Shown here: positions 1 to 9,013 of the stretch, piece after piece
Layout of the letters: each line of letters begins with the position of its first letter
Numbering within the stretch: position 1 is the stretch's first letter
Source: JAVVEW01 sp032251045
Lineage (GTDB): Bacteria; Pseudomonadota; Gammaproteobacteria; Methylococcales; Methylomonadaceae
DNA length: 48,106 bases
Reading direction: 5' to 3'
Assembly: GCA_032251045.1 (NCBI GenBank)
Contig: JAVVEW010000013.1
Coordinates: forward strand, 1 to 48,106
Notes under the pieces: generated by a model
Told to the model about the DNA's origin: nothing
Seen by the model: the letters and a program-made list of their open reading frames with translations, nothing else
The model's database searches: none
Translations under genes and position numbers: made by a program

Positions 1-1527
1 CGATTCGATCAGAATTTCTTCCGGCACACCATCGACCGAAAAATAAAAATGCCGTAAAGTCTGATTCTTCGGGCTGGTGCCGGTGAGTTTGATGTGGTAA
101 GACTCGCCGTGCAGCGCGACATTGAATTCAGTCGGCGCTTTACGCACGCCATCACTTTCGCCGCTACTCAGTTCCAAAGGCTCGGGAACCAGGTTGTCAT
201 TGGAGCGCTGAGTCAGAAATTCCTTGCCAACTTCCGGGAACATGGCATAAGTCAATACATCTTCTTCATTACCAGCCAGATGGCCGATTTCCGAGCGTAA
301 ACGCTCAAATTCCGGTTTCAACAGATCGGCTGGGCGGCAATCAATCACTTCTTCCCGGCCTATGGCCTTGCGGCGCAAGTCTTCATTGACCTGGCCCGGC
401 GCCTGGCCGTAACCGCCTTGCAGATAGCGTTTCACTTCGTTGGTGATGGTTTCGTAACGCTTGCCGGTCAACACGTTGAGTACGGCTTGGGTGCCGACAA
501 TTTGCGAAGTTGGCGTGACCAGTGGCGGGAAGCCAAGGTCTTCGCGCACTTTGGGAATTTCTTTATAAACCTCATCGATGCGATCTAAAGCATCGCGTTC
601 GCGCAGCTGATTGGCCAGGTTGGAAATCATACCGCCTGGCACCTGGAACACATGCACCCGGGTATCGACGCCAGTGAATTCGCTCTCAAAACGGCGGTAT
701 TTTTTACGCACTTCGGCGAAATAGCTGTTAACGTCTTGCAGCGCCAGTAAATCCAGACCGGTATCGTACTGGGTGTTTGCCAGCGCGGTGACCAGGCTTT
801 CGGTCGGTGGGTGGCTGGTGCCGCCGGACCAGGACGACAAGGCGGTATCGATATGGCGACAGCCAGCCTCGACCGCTTTCAGGTGACACAAATCAGCCAG
901 ACCTGACGTGGCATGACTGTGCAGATGAATTGGCACTTCCACGACATCGGTCAAGGCGCTGACCAGGTCATACGCGGCGTAAGGCGTCAACAAACCGGCC
1001 ATGTCTTTGATGGCAATGGAATCACAGCCCAGATCAATCAGATCCTTGGCCAGTTTGATGTAGCCCTCGATGGTATGCACCGGACTGACCGTGTAACAGA
1101 TAGTGCCCTGGGCGTGTTTGCCGGCGTGCTTGGTGGCTTCGATGGCGGTGCGCAGATTGCGCACATCGTTAAGGGCATCAAAAATGCGGAATACGTCCAT
1201 GCCGTTGGCCGCTGCCCGCGCTATGAATGTACGCACCATATCATCGGAATAATGCCGATAACCCAAAAGGTTTTGCCCGCGCAACAACATTTGCAGCCGA
1301 GTGTTAGGCAATGCTTCGCGCAACCGGCTCAAGCGCTCCCACGGGTCTTCTTTCAAATAACGCACACAGGCGTCGAAGGTTGCGCCGCCCCAGCACTCCA
1401 AAGACCAATAGCCGATTTTATCCAGCTTTTCGCAGGCTGGCAGCATATCTTCGGTGCGCATGCGCGTGGCGATCAGCGATTGGTGCGCATCGCGCAGGAT
1501 CAGATCGGTAATGAAAACTTTAGACAT
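1..1527 (-). CDS. oadA/pycB: Pyruvate carboxylase subunit B / oxaloacetate decarboxylase alpha chain, partial (C-terminus beyond window)
   Basis: Carboxyltransferase subunit that moves CO2 between biotin and pyruvate/oxaloacetate. The frame is open from the ATG at 1525-1527 to the window edge, giving 509 visible residues. It starts MSKVFITDLILRDAHQSLIA, the HMGL-like TIM-barrel signature in which the DAHQS segment and the later HLHSHATSGLA motif supply metal and substrate ligands. The visible end reaches the conserved carboxylase domain; the biotinyl domain with its lysine should lie beyond position 1. AAAGG before the ATG is a plausible ribosome site. It sits 16 bases after the biotin carboxylase subunit, so the two form a two-subunit enzyme. 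No membrane beta/gamma subunits of a sodium-pumping decarboxylase are next to it, so anaplerotic pyruvate carboxylase is the better reading. Confidence 0.92.
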   Translation of the reverse strand, partial: MSKVFITDLILRDAHQSLIATRMRTEDMLPACEKLDKIGYWSLECWGGATFDACVRYLKEDPWERLSRLREALPNTRLQMLLRGQNLLGYRHYSDDMVRTFIARAAANGMDVFRIFDALNDVRNLRTAIEATKHAGKHAQGTICYTVSPVHTIEGYIKLAKDLIDLGCDSIAIKDMAGLLTPYAAYDLVSALTDVVEVPIHLHSHATSGLADLCHLKAVEAGCRHIDTALSSWSGGTSHPPTESLVTALANTQYDTGLDLLALQDVNSYFAEVRKKYRRFESEFTGVDTRVHVFQVPGGMISNLANQLRERDALDRIDEVYKEIPKVREDLGFPPLVTPTSQIVGTQAVLNVLTGKRYETITNEVKRYLQGGYGQAPGQVNEDLRRKAIGREEVIDCRPADLLKPEFERLRSEIGHLAGNEEDVLTYAMFPEVGKEFLTQRSNDNLVPEPLELSSGESDGVRKAPTEFNVALHGESYHIKLTGTSPKNQTLRHFYFSVDGVPEEILIES

Positions 1528-1543
1528 AAGAAACCTTTATAAA

Positions 1544-2962
1544 TTACAAGCCGGTATGCGCGGCCACTGCGGCCGCCAGTACGCTGGCCAACACTTCCGG
1601 GCGTGGTTTATTGGAATACTGGATCAATTCCGGATGTGCTTCGACAAAGCCGGTGTTGAACTGGCCGCTGCGGAAGGTTGGGTGACGCAAAATCTGCAGA
1701 TAATAGGGAATGGTGGTTTTAATACCAAACAAGCCCATGTCCTTGAGCGCACGCTCGCCGCGCTGCAGGGCATCGGACCAGGTCAAACCGTTGACAATCA
1801 CCTTTGCGACCATGGAATCGTAAAACGGGGGGATTTCATAACCGGTATAAATGGCCGTGTCGGTACGCACGCCCGGGCCGCCTGGTGCATAATAACGGGA
1901 AATGCGGCCAAAACTGGGCAGAAAACCGTTTTGCGGGTCTTCGGCGTTGATGCGAAACTGCAATGCGAAGCCACGGCGGACAATTTCCTCTTGCTTGAAA
2001 CGCAGTGGAAAGCCGGCAGCGATGCGGATTTGTTCCTCGACGATATCGACCCCGGTGATGGTTTCGGTGATGGTGTGTTCAACTTGCACCCGGGTATTCA
2101 TTTCCATGAAATAGAAATGACCGGCATCGTCGAGCAAAAACTCCACCGTGCCGGCGTTGGTGTAACCCACCGCCCGCGCCGCCATCACCGCCAGCCCGCC
2201 GATATACTGGCGCTGGGATTCATCCAGCTGTGGCGAGGGCGCGATTTCAATCAGCTTTTGATTGCGCCGTTGAATAGAGCAATCGCGCTCGTACAGATGA
2301 ATAGTGTTGCCATGATGGTCGGCCAGCACCTGCACTTCGATATGGCGTGGATTGACAATGCACTTTTCCAGAAAAACCTCAGCGCTACCGAATGCCTTTG
2401 TGGCCTCGGAAATCACCCGCTGATAGTTTTTGCGCAAGTCATCGGCACTGTCACAACGCCGAATACCCCGCCCGCCGCCGCCGGATGTGGCTTTAAGCAT
2501 CACCGGATAGCCGATTTTTTCGGCCAGCGCCAAGGCTTCATCAAGATCAGCCAGATTGTCGTCAGAACCCGGTGTAACGGGAATGCCGGCCGCCTGCATG
2601 GCTTGCCGGGCCTGAGTTTTATCACCCATTTGGTGAATGACATCGGCGTCAGGGCCGATAAATACAATGCCGCGTTCCTTGCAGGCGCGGGCGAATTTAG
2701 CATTTTCCGACAAAAAGCCGTAGCCGGGGTGGATAGCATCGCATCCGGTGGCCACTGCCAAGTCTACCAAAGCATAGATGTTCAGATAGCCGGCAACAGA
2801 TTCCGAACCGATGCAGTAGGATTCGTCGGCTTTTTTGACATGCAGGGAGAAGCGGTCGGCATCGGAATAAATCGCCACCGAGCGTATGCCCATTTCCGCG
2901 CAAGCACGAATAATGCGCACGGCGATTTCCCCGCGATTAGCAATCAGAATTTTTCGGAACAT
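1544..2962 (-). CDS. pycA: Pyruvate carboxylase subunit A (biotin carboxylase, AccC-like)
   Basis: ATP-dependent biotin carboxylase of 472 residues. Starting at MFRKILIANRGEIAVRIIRA places the family's N-terminal Rossmann motif correctly; an upstream in-frame ATG at 2992 would add ten unconserved residues. The ATP-grasp core has the glycine loop KATSGGGGRGIRR (about residues 158-170), MEMNTRVQVEHTITE with metal-binding Glu/Asn and catalytic Arg (about 285-300), and a biotin carboxylase C-terminal domain. It is directly upstream of the carboxyltransferase subunit, which argues for pyruvate carboxylase rather than acetyl-CoA carboxylase, whose AccC is normally paired with AccB. Length equals that of two-subunit PycA proteins. 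Nothing odd is seen. Confidence 0.92.
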   Translation of the reverse strand: MFRKILIANRGEIAVRIIRACAEMGIRSVAIYSDADRFSLHVKKADESYCIGSESVAGYLNIYALVDLAVATGCDAIHPGYGFLSENAKFARACKERGIVFIGPDADVIHQMGDKTQARQAMQAAGIPVTPGSDDNLADLDEALALAEKIGYPVMLKATSGGGGRGIRRCDSADDLRKNYQRVISEATKAFGSAEVFLEKCIVNPRHIEVQVLADHHGNTIHLYERDCSIQRRNQKLIEIAPSPQLDESQRQYIGGLAVMAARAVGYTNAGTVEFLLDDAGHFYFMEMNTRVQVEHTITETITGVDIVEEQIRIAAGFPLRFKQEEIVRRGFALQFRINAEDPQNGFLPSFGRISRYYAPGGPGVRTDTAIYTGYEIPPFYDSMVAKVIVNGLTWSDALQRGERALKDMGLFGIKTTIPYYLQILRHPTFRSGQFNTGFVEAHPELIQYSNKPRPEVLASVLAAAVAAHTGL

Positions 2963-3169
2963 GGGTAATGTTGTCTCGTTGCTGAAGCTCAAACCTACCT
3001 ATTATCCGTGTCAATACGCTAATTGCAAGCTACAACAGTATCTGGCCTGCCATTCAGTCTGACTCGGGAAAAGTTAATCGAAGATGCCGCAAACTTTCCA
3101 TAGCAGCTTGAGTGTGTCTTGCCGGGCACGAGGACGTCTCGCCCTCGATAAAGATCCTCTTAGCCTAGG

Positions 3170-3973
3170 TTACCTAAGTCCAAGCACTTCAGGCATGTCA
3201 TACAGGCCAGGTTGACGGTTGTGTAGCCATAACGCAGCGCGAACCGCGCCATTGGCAAAAGTCATGCGACTGGAAGCTTTATGGGTGATTTCCAGACGCT
3301 CGCCAGTGCTGGCGAACATCACAGTGTGTTCACCGACAATATCTCCGGCGCGCACGGTAGCAAAGCCGATTTTGCCGTCGGGGCGTTCGCCGGTATACCC
3401 TTCACGTTGGTAAATGGCCAGTTCCGACAAAGGCTGCCCCAAGCTTTCGGCAATGACTTCGCCCATGCGCAGCGCGGTGCCGGATGGCGCATCGACTTTA
3501 TGTTTGTGATGGGCTTCGAGAATTTCAATATCGCTGTCAGCGCCTACCACTTGACTGGCAATTTGCAGCAATTTCAGCGCCAGATTGACGCCCACACTCA
3601 TGTTAGGTGCGAACACAATCGGCAGGGTTTGAGCAGCTTGGGCAATGCGTTGTTTTTCAACGTCGCTGAAACCGGTGGTGCCGATCACCATGGGTTTATT
3701 GGCCGCCTGACAAATATCCAGATAGCTCAGGCTGGCTTGTGGACGCGTAAAGTCAATCAGCACATCGAACTGCTCGACCGCGGCAGCCAGATCAGCACTG
3801 ATAGTAATGCCGGTCGGTGCTAATGCCGACAGGGTACCGGCATCATGACCGATAGCAGAATGGCCGCTGCGGGCAAAAGCCGCACCCAGCTGCGCGCCGT
3901 CGGTATCGGCAACGGCACGAAGGAGATTAACGCCCATTTTACCAGTGGCGCCAACGATTGCGATGCGAGTCAT
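3170..3973 (-). CDS. dapB: 4-hydroxy-tetrahydrodipicolinate reductase
   Basis: Cytosolic enzyme of the lysine/diaminopimelate pathway, reducing the dihydrodipicolinate precursor with NAD(P)H. The 267 residues start with the nucleotide-binding loop GATGKMGVNLLRAV. The catalytic segment EAHHKHKVDAPSGTAL (about residues 155-170) carries the acid/base His and the Lys of the HHxxKxDAPSG signature. It begins 2 bases after dnaJ ends and so is probably the last gene of the heat-shock operon, an arrangement known in Pseudomonas and relatives, where carA follows. Here carA is absent and a 207-base spacer leads to the pyruvate carboxylase genes. Confidence 0.95.
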   Translation of the reverse strand: MTRIAIVGATGKMGVNLLRAVADTDGAQLGAAFARSGHSAIGHDAGTLSALAPTGITISADLAAAVEQFDVLIDFTRPQASLSYLDICQAANKPMVIGTTGFSDVEKQRIAQAAQTLPIVFAPNMSVGVNLALKLLQIASQVVGADSDIEILEAHHKHKVDAPSGTALRMGEVIAESLGQPLSELAIYQREGYTGERPDGKIGFATVRAGDIVGEHTVMFASTGERLEITHKASSRMTFANGAVRAALWLHNRQPGLYDMPEVLGLR

Positions 3974-3975
3974 GA

Positions 3976-5115
3976 TTAACCTGTCAATTTGTCAAAAAAG
4001 CTTTTTACCGTATCAGTCCAGGAGTGTTCCTGCGGGCTGTGTTGCTTGCCGCCGCCAGACAGGGAGTCACCCAGTTTAGCGACCCACTCACGTTGCTCGC
4101 GAGTCAGATGCACCGGGGTCTCGATATGAACACGACATAGTAAATCACCGACCGCGCCACCACGCACCGGCTTGACGCCTTTGCCACGCAACCGGAATAC
4201 TTTACCGGTTTGGGTTTCCGGTGGAATCTTTAACATCACCTTGCCATTTAACGTAGGCACTTCCAGTTCACCGCCCAGGCAAGCGGAGGGGAAGCTAATG
4301 GGAACTTCACAGAACAAGTTAGCGCCATCGCGGGTAAAAATGGGATGGTCACGCACGCTGACTTGAACATACAAGTCACCGGAGGGGCCGCCGTTTCGAC
4401 CAGCCTCACCTTCACCGGCCAGGCGAATGCGGTCGCCGGTGTCAACGCCTGCGGGTACTTTAACGGATAGGGTCTTGTTTTCCTGAACCCGACCCGCGCC
4501 GTGACAGCTGCGGCAAGGGTCTTTGATTTGCTTGCCACTGCCGCCACAACTAGGGCAGGTCTGTTGCACCGAGAAAAAGCCTTGCTGCATACGCACCTGG
4601 CCGTGGCCATGGCACATACTACAGGTGACTGGCGACGAGCCTTTTCGCGCACCAGAACCGCCGCAGTCTTTACAAGCGACTTGCACCGGCACGCGCAGCT
4701 TGGCTTCGGTTCCGGCGACCGCTTCTTCCAGGCTCAATTCCAGGTTGTAACGCAAATCCGAACCGCGTGCCGCGCCACCACGCTGCCGACCGGCCGCGCC
4801 GCCAAAAATATCGCTGAACACATCACCAAAAATATCGCTGAAGTTTTCTGCACCAAAGCCACCGCCCGGACGCCCGCCCATGCCGCCCTCAATGCCGGCA
4901 TGACCAAATTGGTCATAGACGGAGCGTTTTTTCGGGTCGGACAGCACTTCGTAAGCTTCTTTGATTTGCTTGAACTTGGCTTCAGCACTCTCGGGATTAT
5001 CCTTGTTGCGGTCGGGGTGAAATTTCATCGCCATGCGCCGGTAGCTTTTCTTGATTTCGGCATCGCTGGCATTGCGATCGACACCTAGCAGTTGGTAATA
5101 ATCTTCTTTGGCCAT
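3976..5115 (-). CDS. dnaJ: Chaperone protein DnaJ (Hsp40)
   Basis: Co-chaperone that delivers unfolded proteins to DnaK and stimulates its ATPase. It has 379 residues from the MAKEDYYQLLGV start; a second ATG six bases upstream is possible, and neither has a strong ribosome site. The J-domain contains the HPD tripeptide (MKFHPDRNKDN, about residue 34). It is followed by a Gly/Phe-rich linker and the zinc domain with all four CxxCxGxG repeats (CKDCGGSG, CSMCHGHG, CPSCGGSG, CRSCHGAG), then the C-terminal substrate domains. This is a full-length type I DnaJ. A perfect palindrome lies between it and dnaK, and dapB follows 2 bases later. Confidence 0.97.
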   Translation of the reverse strand: MAKEDYYQLLGVDRNASDAEIKKSYRRMAMKFHPDRNKDNPESAEAKFKQIKEAYEVLSDPKKRSVYDQFGHAGIEGGMGGRPGGGFGAENFSDIFGDVFSDIFGGAAGRQRGGAARGSDLRYNLELSLEEAVAGTEAKLRVPVQVACKDCGGSGARKGSSPVTCSMCHGHGQVRMQQGFFSVQQTCPSCGGSGKQIKDPCRSCHGAGRVQENKTLSVKVPAGVDTGDRIRLAGEGEAGRNGGPSGDLYVQVSVRDHPIFTRDGANLFCEVPISFPSACLGGELEVPTLNGKVMLKIPPETQTGKVFRLRGKGVKPVRGGAVGDLLCRVHIETPVHLTREQREWVAKLGDSLSGGGKQHSPQEHSWTDTVKSFFDKLTG

Positions 5116-5184
5116 AAGCAAAAATACCGCAAGGGTCGCGGTTGATGTTCAAAATAAAGGTGAGCGGTTGTGGGCTATTTTGCC

Positions 5185-5217
5185 AGATTCAAGTCGGGTT
5201 GACCCCGACTTGAATCT
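5185..5217. repeat. Perfect 14-bp palindrome between dnaK and dnaJ
   Basis: Arms at 5185-5198 and 5204-5217 are exact reverse complements around a 5-base loop. No T-run follows on either strand, so it is not a classic intrinsic terminator. It falls 16 bases past the dnaK stop and about 70 bases before the dnaJ start. It could protect the upstream dnaK message or damp read-through into dnaJ, which would help explain the usual excess of DnaK over DnaJ; that role is inferred. Confidence 0.75.
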
Positions 5218-5232
5218 CAGCGAGTGAAGTCT

Positions 5233-7164
5233 TTACTTATCGTCGTTGACTTCTTCAAACTCGGCATCGACAACACCATCGTCCTGAGTTTTATTGGTGC
5301 TGTCCTGGCTAGCCGTTTCCGGGGCGTCAGGTTGCGCACTGCCTCCTTGTTTGGCGTAGACACGTTCGGCAAGTTTACCGGAAAGTTCGGTCAATGCCTC
5401 GGTTTTCGCGTCGATAGCGGCTTTGTCATTGCCTTTAAGGGTTTCCTGCAGGTCTTTAATCGCCGTTTCGACGTTGCCGCGCTCGTCAGCAGCAACCTCA
5501 TCACCGAGTTCTTTCAGTGACTTTTCAGTGGCGTTGATCATACCTTCGGCATGGTTGCGGGCGTTGACCAACTCGGTGTGTTTACGGTCTTCATCGGCAT
5601 GCGTTTCGGCATCGCGTACCATGCGTTCAACTTCATCGTCAGACAAACCGCTGGATGCTTTGATGACGATGGATTGTTTTTTACCGGTGGCTTTGTCACG
5701 CGCCGAGACATTCAAAATACCGTTGGCGTCGATATCGAAAGTGACTTCGATTTGCGGAACGCCGCGCGGTGCCGGTGGAATGTCAGTCAAATCAAACCGG
5801 CCCAGGGATTTGTTGCCACTGGCCACTTCCCGCTCGCCCTGCAGTACATGCACGGTGACGGCGGTTTGGTTGTCGTCGGCAGTGGAAAAGACTTGGTTGG
5901 CATTGGTCGGAATGGTGGTGTTTTTTTCGATCAGTTTGGTCATCACGCCGCCCAGGGTTTCAATACCCAGCGATAATGGCGTAACATCCAGCAACAGCAC
6001 ATCTTTGACTTCACCGCCCAAAACACCGGCCTGAATAGCCGCGCCTAAGGCGACCGCTTCATCCGGGTTCACGTCTTTACGAGGTTCTTTGCCGAAAATG
6101 CCTTTAACAAATTCCTGCACCTTAGGCATCCGGGTTTGCCCGCCGACCAGAATGACATCGTCAATTTCAGACGCTGACAAGCCGGCATCTTTCAAGGCCA
6201 TCTGGCAAGGGCCTTTGGTGCGCTCGATCAACTCCTCGACCAATGCTTCCAGCTTGGCCCGGGTCAGGCGCACGTTCAAATGTTTAGGCCCGGTTGCGTC
6301 AGCGGTGACGTAAGGCAAATTCACATCGGTTTGCTGCGCTGAAGACAGTTCGATTTTGGCTTTTTCCGCCGCTTCTTTCAGACGCTGCAAGGCCAGAGCA
6401 TCGTTGTGCAGGTCGATGCCGTTGTCCTTTTTGAATTCATCGGCCAGAAAATCGATGATTCTAAGGTCAAAATCTTCACCACCGAGGAAGGTGTCGCCGT
6501 TAGTGGACAACACTTCAAACTGGTGTTCGCCTTCAATTTCGGCGATTTCAATGATGGAAACGTCAAAAGTGCCACCACCTAAGTCATAAACGGCGATTTT
6601 GGTGTCGCCTTTAGGTTTATCCATACCGTAGGCCAGTGCCGCGGCAGTGGGTTCGTTGATGATGCGTTTGACATCGAGACCGGCAATGCGTCCGGCGTCT
6701 TTGGTGGCCTGACGCTGTGAATCGTTAAAATAAGCCGGCACGGTAATGACCGCTTCGGTGACTTCCTCGCCCAAATAGGCTTCGGCGTCTTTTTTCAATT
6801 TCATTAACACCCGTGCCGACACTTCGGGTGGCGCCATTTTCTTACCGTGTACATCGACCCAGGCATCGCCATTATCGGCGCCGACAATTTTGTACGGCAC
6901 CATTTTGATGTCTTTTTGTACCACATCGTCCTTGAAGCGGCGGCCAATCAGGCGCTTGATCGCAAACAAAGTGTTGTCCGGGTTGGTCACCGCCTGACGC
7001 TTGGCGGACTGACCGACCAGAATTTCATCGTCTTTGGTAAAGGCGATGATAGACGGCGTGGTGCGTGCGCCTTCGCTGTTTTCAATAACCCGTGCGGTGT
7101 TGTTTTCCAGCACGGCGACACAGGAATTGGTGGTTCCTAAATCAATACCAATCATTTTTGCCAT
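5233..7164 (-). CDS. dnaK: Chaperone protein DnaK (Hsp70)
   Basis: ATP-dependent Hsp70 chaperone of 643 residues, the usual length. It begins MAKMIGIDLGTTNSCVAV (phosphate 1 loop). DLGGGTFDVSI (about residue 196) and ILVGGQTRMPKVQ (about 338) are the other two Hsp70 signatures. The C-terminus ends in the acidic DAEFEEVNDDK tail typical of bacterial DnaK. GGAG lies just upstream of the ATG. It sits between grpE and dnaJ, 94 bases after grpE, and that spacer begins with a sigma-32-type promoter, so dnaK can be transcribed separately from hrcA-grpE during heat shock. Confidence 0.98.
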   Translation of the reverse strand: MAKMIGIDLGTTNSCVAVLENNTARVIENSEGARTTPSIIAFTKDDEILVGQSAKRQAVTNPDNTLFAIKRLIGRRFKDDVVQKDIKMVPYKIVGADNGDAWVDVHGKKMAPPEVSARVLMKLKKDAEAYLGEEVTEAVITVPAYFNDSQRQATKDAGRIAGLDVKRIINEPTAAALAYGMDKPKGDTKIAVYDLGGGTFDVSIIEIAEIEGEHQFEVLSTNGDTFLGGEDFDLRIIDFLADEFKKDNGIDLHNDALALQRLKEAAEKAKIELSSAQQTDVNLPYVTADATGPKHLNVRLTRAKLEALVEELIERTKGPCQMALKDAGLSASEIDDVILVGGQTRMPKVQEFVKGIFGKEPRKDVNPDEAVALGAAIQAGVLGGEVKDVLLLDVTPLSLGIETLGGVMTKLIEKNTTIPTNANQVFSTADDNQTAVTVHVLQGEREVASGNKSLGRFDLTDIPPAPRGVPQIEVTFDIDANGILNVSARDKATGKKQSIVIKASSGLSDDEVERMVRDAETHADEDRKHTELVNARNHAEGMINATEKSLKELGDEVAADERGNVETAIKDLQETLKGNDKAAIDAKTEALTELSGKLAERVYAKQGGSAQPDAPETASQDSTNKTQDDGVVDAEFEEVNDDK

Positions 7165-7235
7165 GGAATTCTCCGGTTGATAGTGTTGTAATTAATTCGG
7201 ATAGTGGCCAGCATGGCTGGCTCAGTATATGAAAT

Positions 7236-7263
7236 ATGTGGGGGACGTTGCGGCAATATCAAG
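7236..7263 (-). promoter_or_regulatory. Predicted sigma-32 heat-shock promoter for dnaK
   Basis: On the minus strand CTTGAT (7263-7258) is followed after exactly 14 bases by CCCCACAT (7243-7236). This matches the sigma-32 pattern CTTGAA-N13-15-CCCCATnT and has the same -35 hexamer and spacing as I recall for E. coli dnaK P1. The -35 hexamer overlaps the grpE stop codon. The expected start lies near 7229, about 65 bases before the dnaK ATG. Confidence 0.75.
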
Positions 7264-7858
7264 CCTGCGTGTCTATTTTTGGCTCAGCATCTTGCGTCGG
7301 CTGGGAAACCACAACCATCGCTGGACGAATCAGCCGGCTATTCAGGCTGTAGCCTTTCTGAAACACGGTGATAACGGTGTTTGGCGCGTGTTCTGCGGAG
7401 GGCTGCATGGACATGGCTTGATGCCATTCGGGGTTGAAAGGTTGTCCGGCCGGGTCGATCACCTCGATTTGGTGCCGGGATAACACATCGTAAAACTGCT
7501 TCAAAGTCAGCTCAGTACCTTCACGGAATTTAGCGACTTCATCGCTGTCGCCGGTTGCCGCATACAGGCCAAGTTCCAGGCTATCTAAAACCGGCAATAA
7601 ATCCTTGACAAAGCTTTCCAGAGCAAATTTGTGTGCATTTTCCAAGTCTTTCTGTGTGCGGCGGCGCAGATTGTCCATTTCCGCCTGCAAACGCAAGGCG
7701 CGCTCCCAGTTCTCCCGGGCTTTCTCTTCCAGCTCTGCCAGTTGTTCGGCGCTGATGCCGGCAGCTTCGGTGGGCGCAGGCTCAGCAGGCGCTTCAGCGC
7801 CAACGGGTGTTTCCGGGGTGACGCTCGGATCCAGAGTAGTGTCAGATTCTTGTTGCAT
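7259..7858 (-). CDS. grpE: Nucleotide exchange factor GrpE
   Basis: Releases ADP from DnaK. The 199 residues comprise an acidic, Ala/Pro-rich, probably disordered N-terminus of about 45 residues, a long helical segment (AEQLAELEEKARENWERALR onward) for dimerisation, and a C-terminal beta domain with FNPEWHQAMSMQPS, the GrpE signature region. The start chosen is the second ATG, since AGGAG lies 7 bases before it but only 1 base before the upstream ATG at 7864. It follows hrcA by about 40 bases and precedes dnaK. Its last codons contain the -35 element of the dnaK heat-shock promoter. Confidence 0.95.
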   Translation of the reverse strand: MQQESDTTLDPSVTPETPVGAEAPAEPAPTEAAGISAEQLAELEEKARENWERALRLQAEMDNLRRRTQKDLENAHKFALESFVKDLLPVLDSLELGLYAATGDSDEVAKFREGTELTLKQFYDVLSRHQIEVIDPAGQPFNPEWHQAMSMQPSAEHAPNTVITVFQKGYSLNSRLIRPAMVVVSQPTQDAEPKIDTQA

Positions 7859-7897
7859 AAACATGCTCCTAAAGGTTCAAAAAGGTAATTAAACGAA

Positions 7898-8956
7898 TTA
7901 TGGAGTCTGTTCGTGTGAATTCAAGGCGGCGCTTAATAATTTTGCCGTGACATCGACATAAGCAATCACTTGCCGATAGTCCATGCGCGTCGGCCCGATC
8001 ACACCCAGCACACCGACCGCTTGGTTGCCCAGCGCATAAGGCGCGGTGACCAGGCTGCAACCGTCCAGAGGGTGGTAGCCGGACTCTTCACCGATAAAAA
8101 TCTGCACCCCGCGTGCGGTCAGGCATTGATCCAGCAAATGAATCAGGGTGCGTTTTTGATTGAATGCTTCAAACAAGGCGCGTAACTGGGTCATGTCAGC
8201 CAAATCAGACAGTCCCATCAAGTTGGTTTCGCCGGTCAGTAAATAGTCGTCCTCATCCGTTTCGGTGTCGGTAAACGCGGTTTGCGCCATACTGACCACG
8301 TCCAGCATCTGTTGATTGACTTGCTCGCGAGTTTTTTGCAACTCCTGCAAAACCGCCGAGCGAACTTCGCTGAGGCTGCGACCGGTGTAACGCGCGTTAA
8401 GGAAATTGGCGGCTTGTTGTAATTCGGCAGCGGAAAAGCGCCGCGCTGTGTGGATAATTTTGTTATGCACTTCCTGTTCGTTAGTAACCAGGATCACCAG
8501 AATACGTTGTTCGGAAAGTGGCACGAATTCAATATGACTTAAGTCTACGCGCTCGCGCTTGGGCAGAGTGACCACGCCGGCCATGCGCGTTAGCTCAGCC
8601 AGCATTTGCGAGGCCCGATTCAGCACCGCCTGCCGCGAACCGGTATCTGCGGCCAAAGTCTCTTGCAGTCTTGAGACTTCAACATCGGTTAATGCGTCTA
8701 CGGTTAACAGAGAGTCTATAAATAAACGATAACCGCTGGCCGTAGGCACCCGGCCTGCCGAAGTATGCGGTGAATTGACCAGACCCAGCTCTTCCAGATC
8801 AGCCATGACATTGCGAATAGTCGCCGGACTCAGGCTCAGAGCCGCATCCTTGGCCAGTGTTCTGGAGCCAACCGGTTGGCCATCCTGAATATAATGCTCA
8901 ACCAAGTTTTTCAGCAGGGTTAACGATCTTTCGTTCAGTTCTGGTTGTTTATTCAT
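7898..8956 (-). CDS. hrcA: Heat-inducible transcription repressor HrcA
   Basis: Repressor that binds CIRCE operators and is kept active by GroEL. The 352 residues begin with a winged helix-turn-helix (QPVGSRTLAKD... PATIRNVMADLEELGLV, about residues 25-60), then a GAF-like domain (VILVTNEQEVHNKIIH, GVLGVIGPTRMDYRQVIAYV). Start MNKQPELNERSL is preceded by GGAGAG; an in-frame ATG 30 bases further up lies inside the operator and is unlikely. As first gene of the operon with a CIRCE element 24 bases upstream, it should be autoregulated. The hrcA-grpE-dnaK-dnaJ order is the classic CIRCE-controlled type, unlike the enteric bacteria, which lack hrcA. Confidence 0.95.
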   Translation of the reverse strand: MNKQPELNERSLTLLKNLVEHYIQDGQPVGSRTLAKDAALSLSPATIRNVMADLEELGLVNSPHTSAGRVPTASGYRLFIDSLLTVDALTDVEVSRLQETLAADTGSRQAVLNRASQMLAELTRMAGVVTLPKRERVDLSHIEFVPLSEQRILVILVTNEQEVHNKIIHTARRFSAAELQQAANFLNARYTGRSLSEVRSAVLQELQKTREQVNQQMLDVVSMAQTAFTDTETDEDDYLLTGETNLMGLSDLADMTQLRALFEAFNQKRTLIHLLDQCLTARGVQIFIGEESGYHPLDGCSLVTAPYALGNQAVGVLGVIGPTRMDYRQVIAYVDVTAKLLSAALNSHEQTP

Positions 8957-8979
8957 AAGACTCTCCAGCCTGTGGCTGA

Positions 8980-9006
8980 TTGGCACTCTATCAGTTAGAG
9001 TGCTAA
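8980..9006. promoter_or_regulatory. CIRCE operator (HrcA-binding inverted repeat)
   Basis: TTGGCACTC (8980-8988), 9-base spacer, GAGTGCTAA (8998-9006). The consensus is TTAGCACTC-N9-GAGTGCTAA, so 17 of 18 arm positions match, including the 9-base spacing. It lies between the predicted transcription start and the hrcA start codon, the standard repressing position. Confidence 0.95.
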
Positions 9007-9013
9007 GACGGCG

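Noticed and set aside
1454..2968. 504-residue open frame on the plus strand
   Set aside because: It lies opposite the biotin carboxylase gene, has no recognisable domain or ribosome site, and reads as an antisense shadow of a GC-skewed codon pattern.
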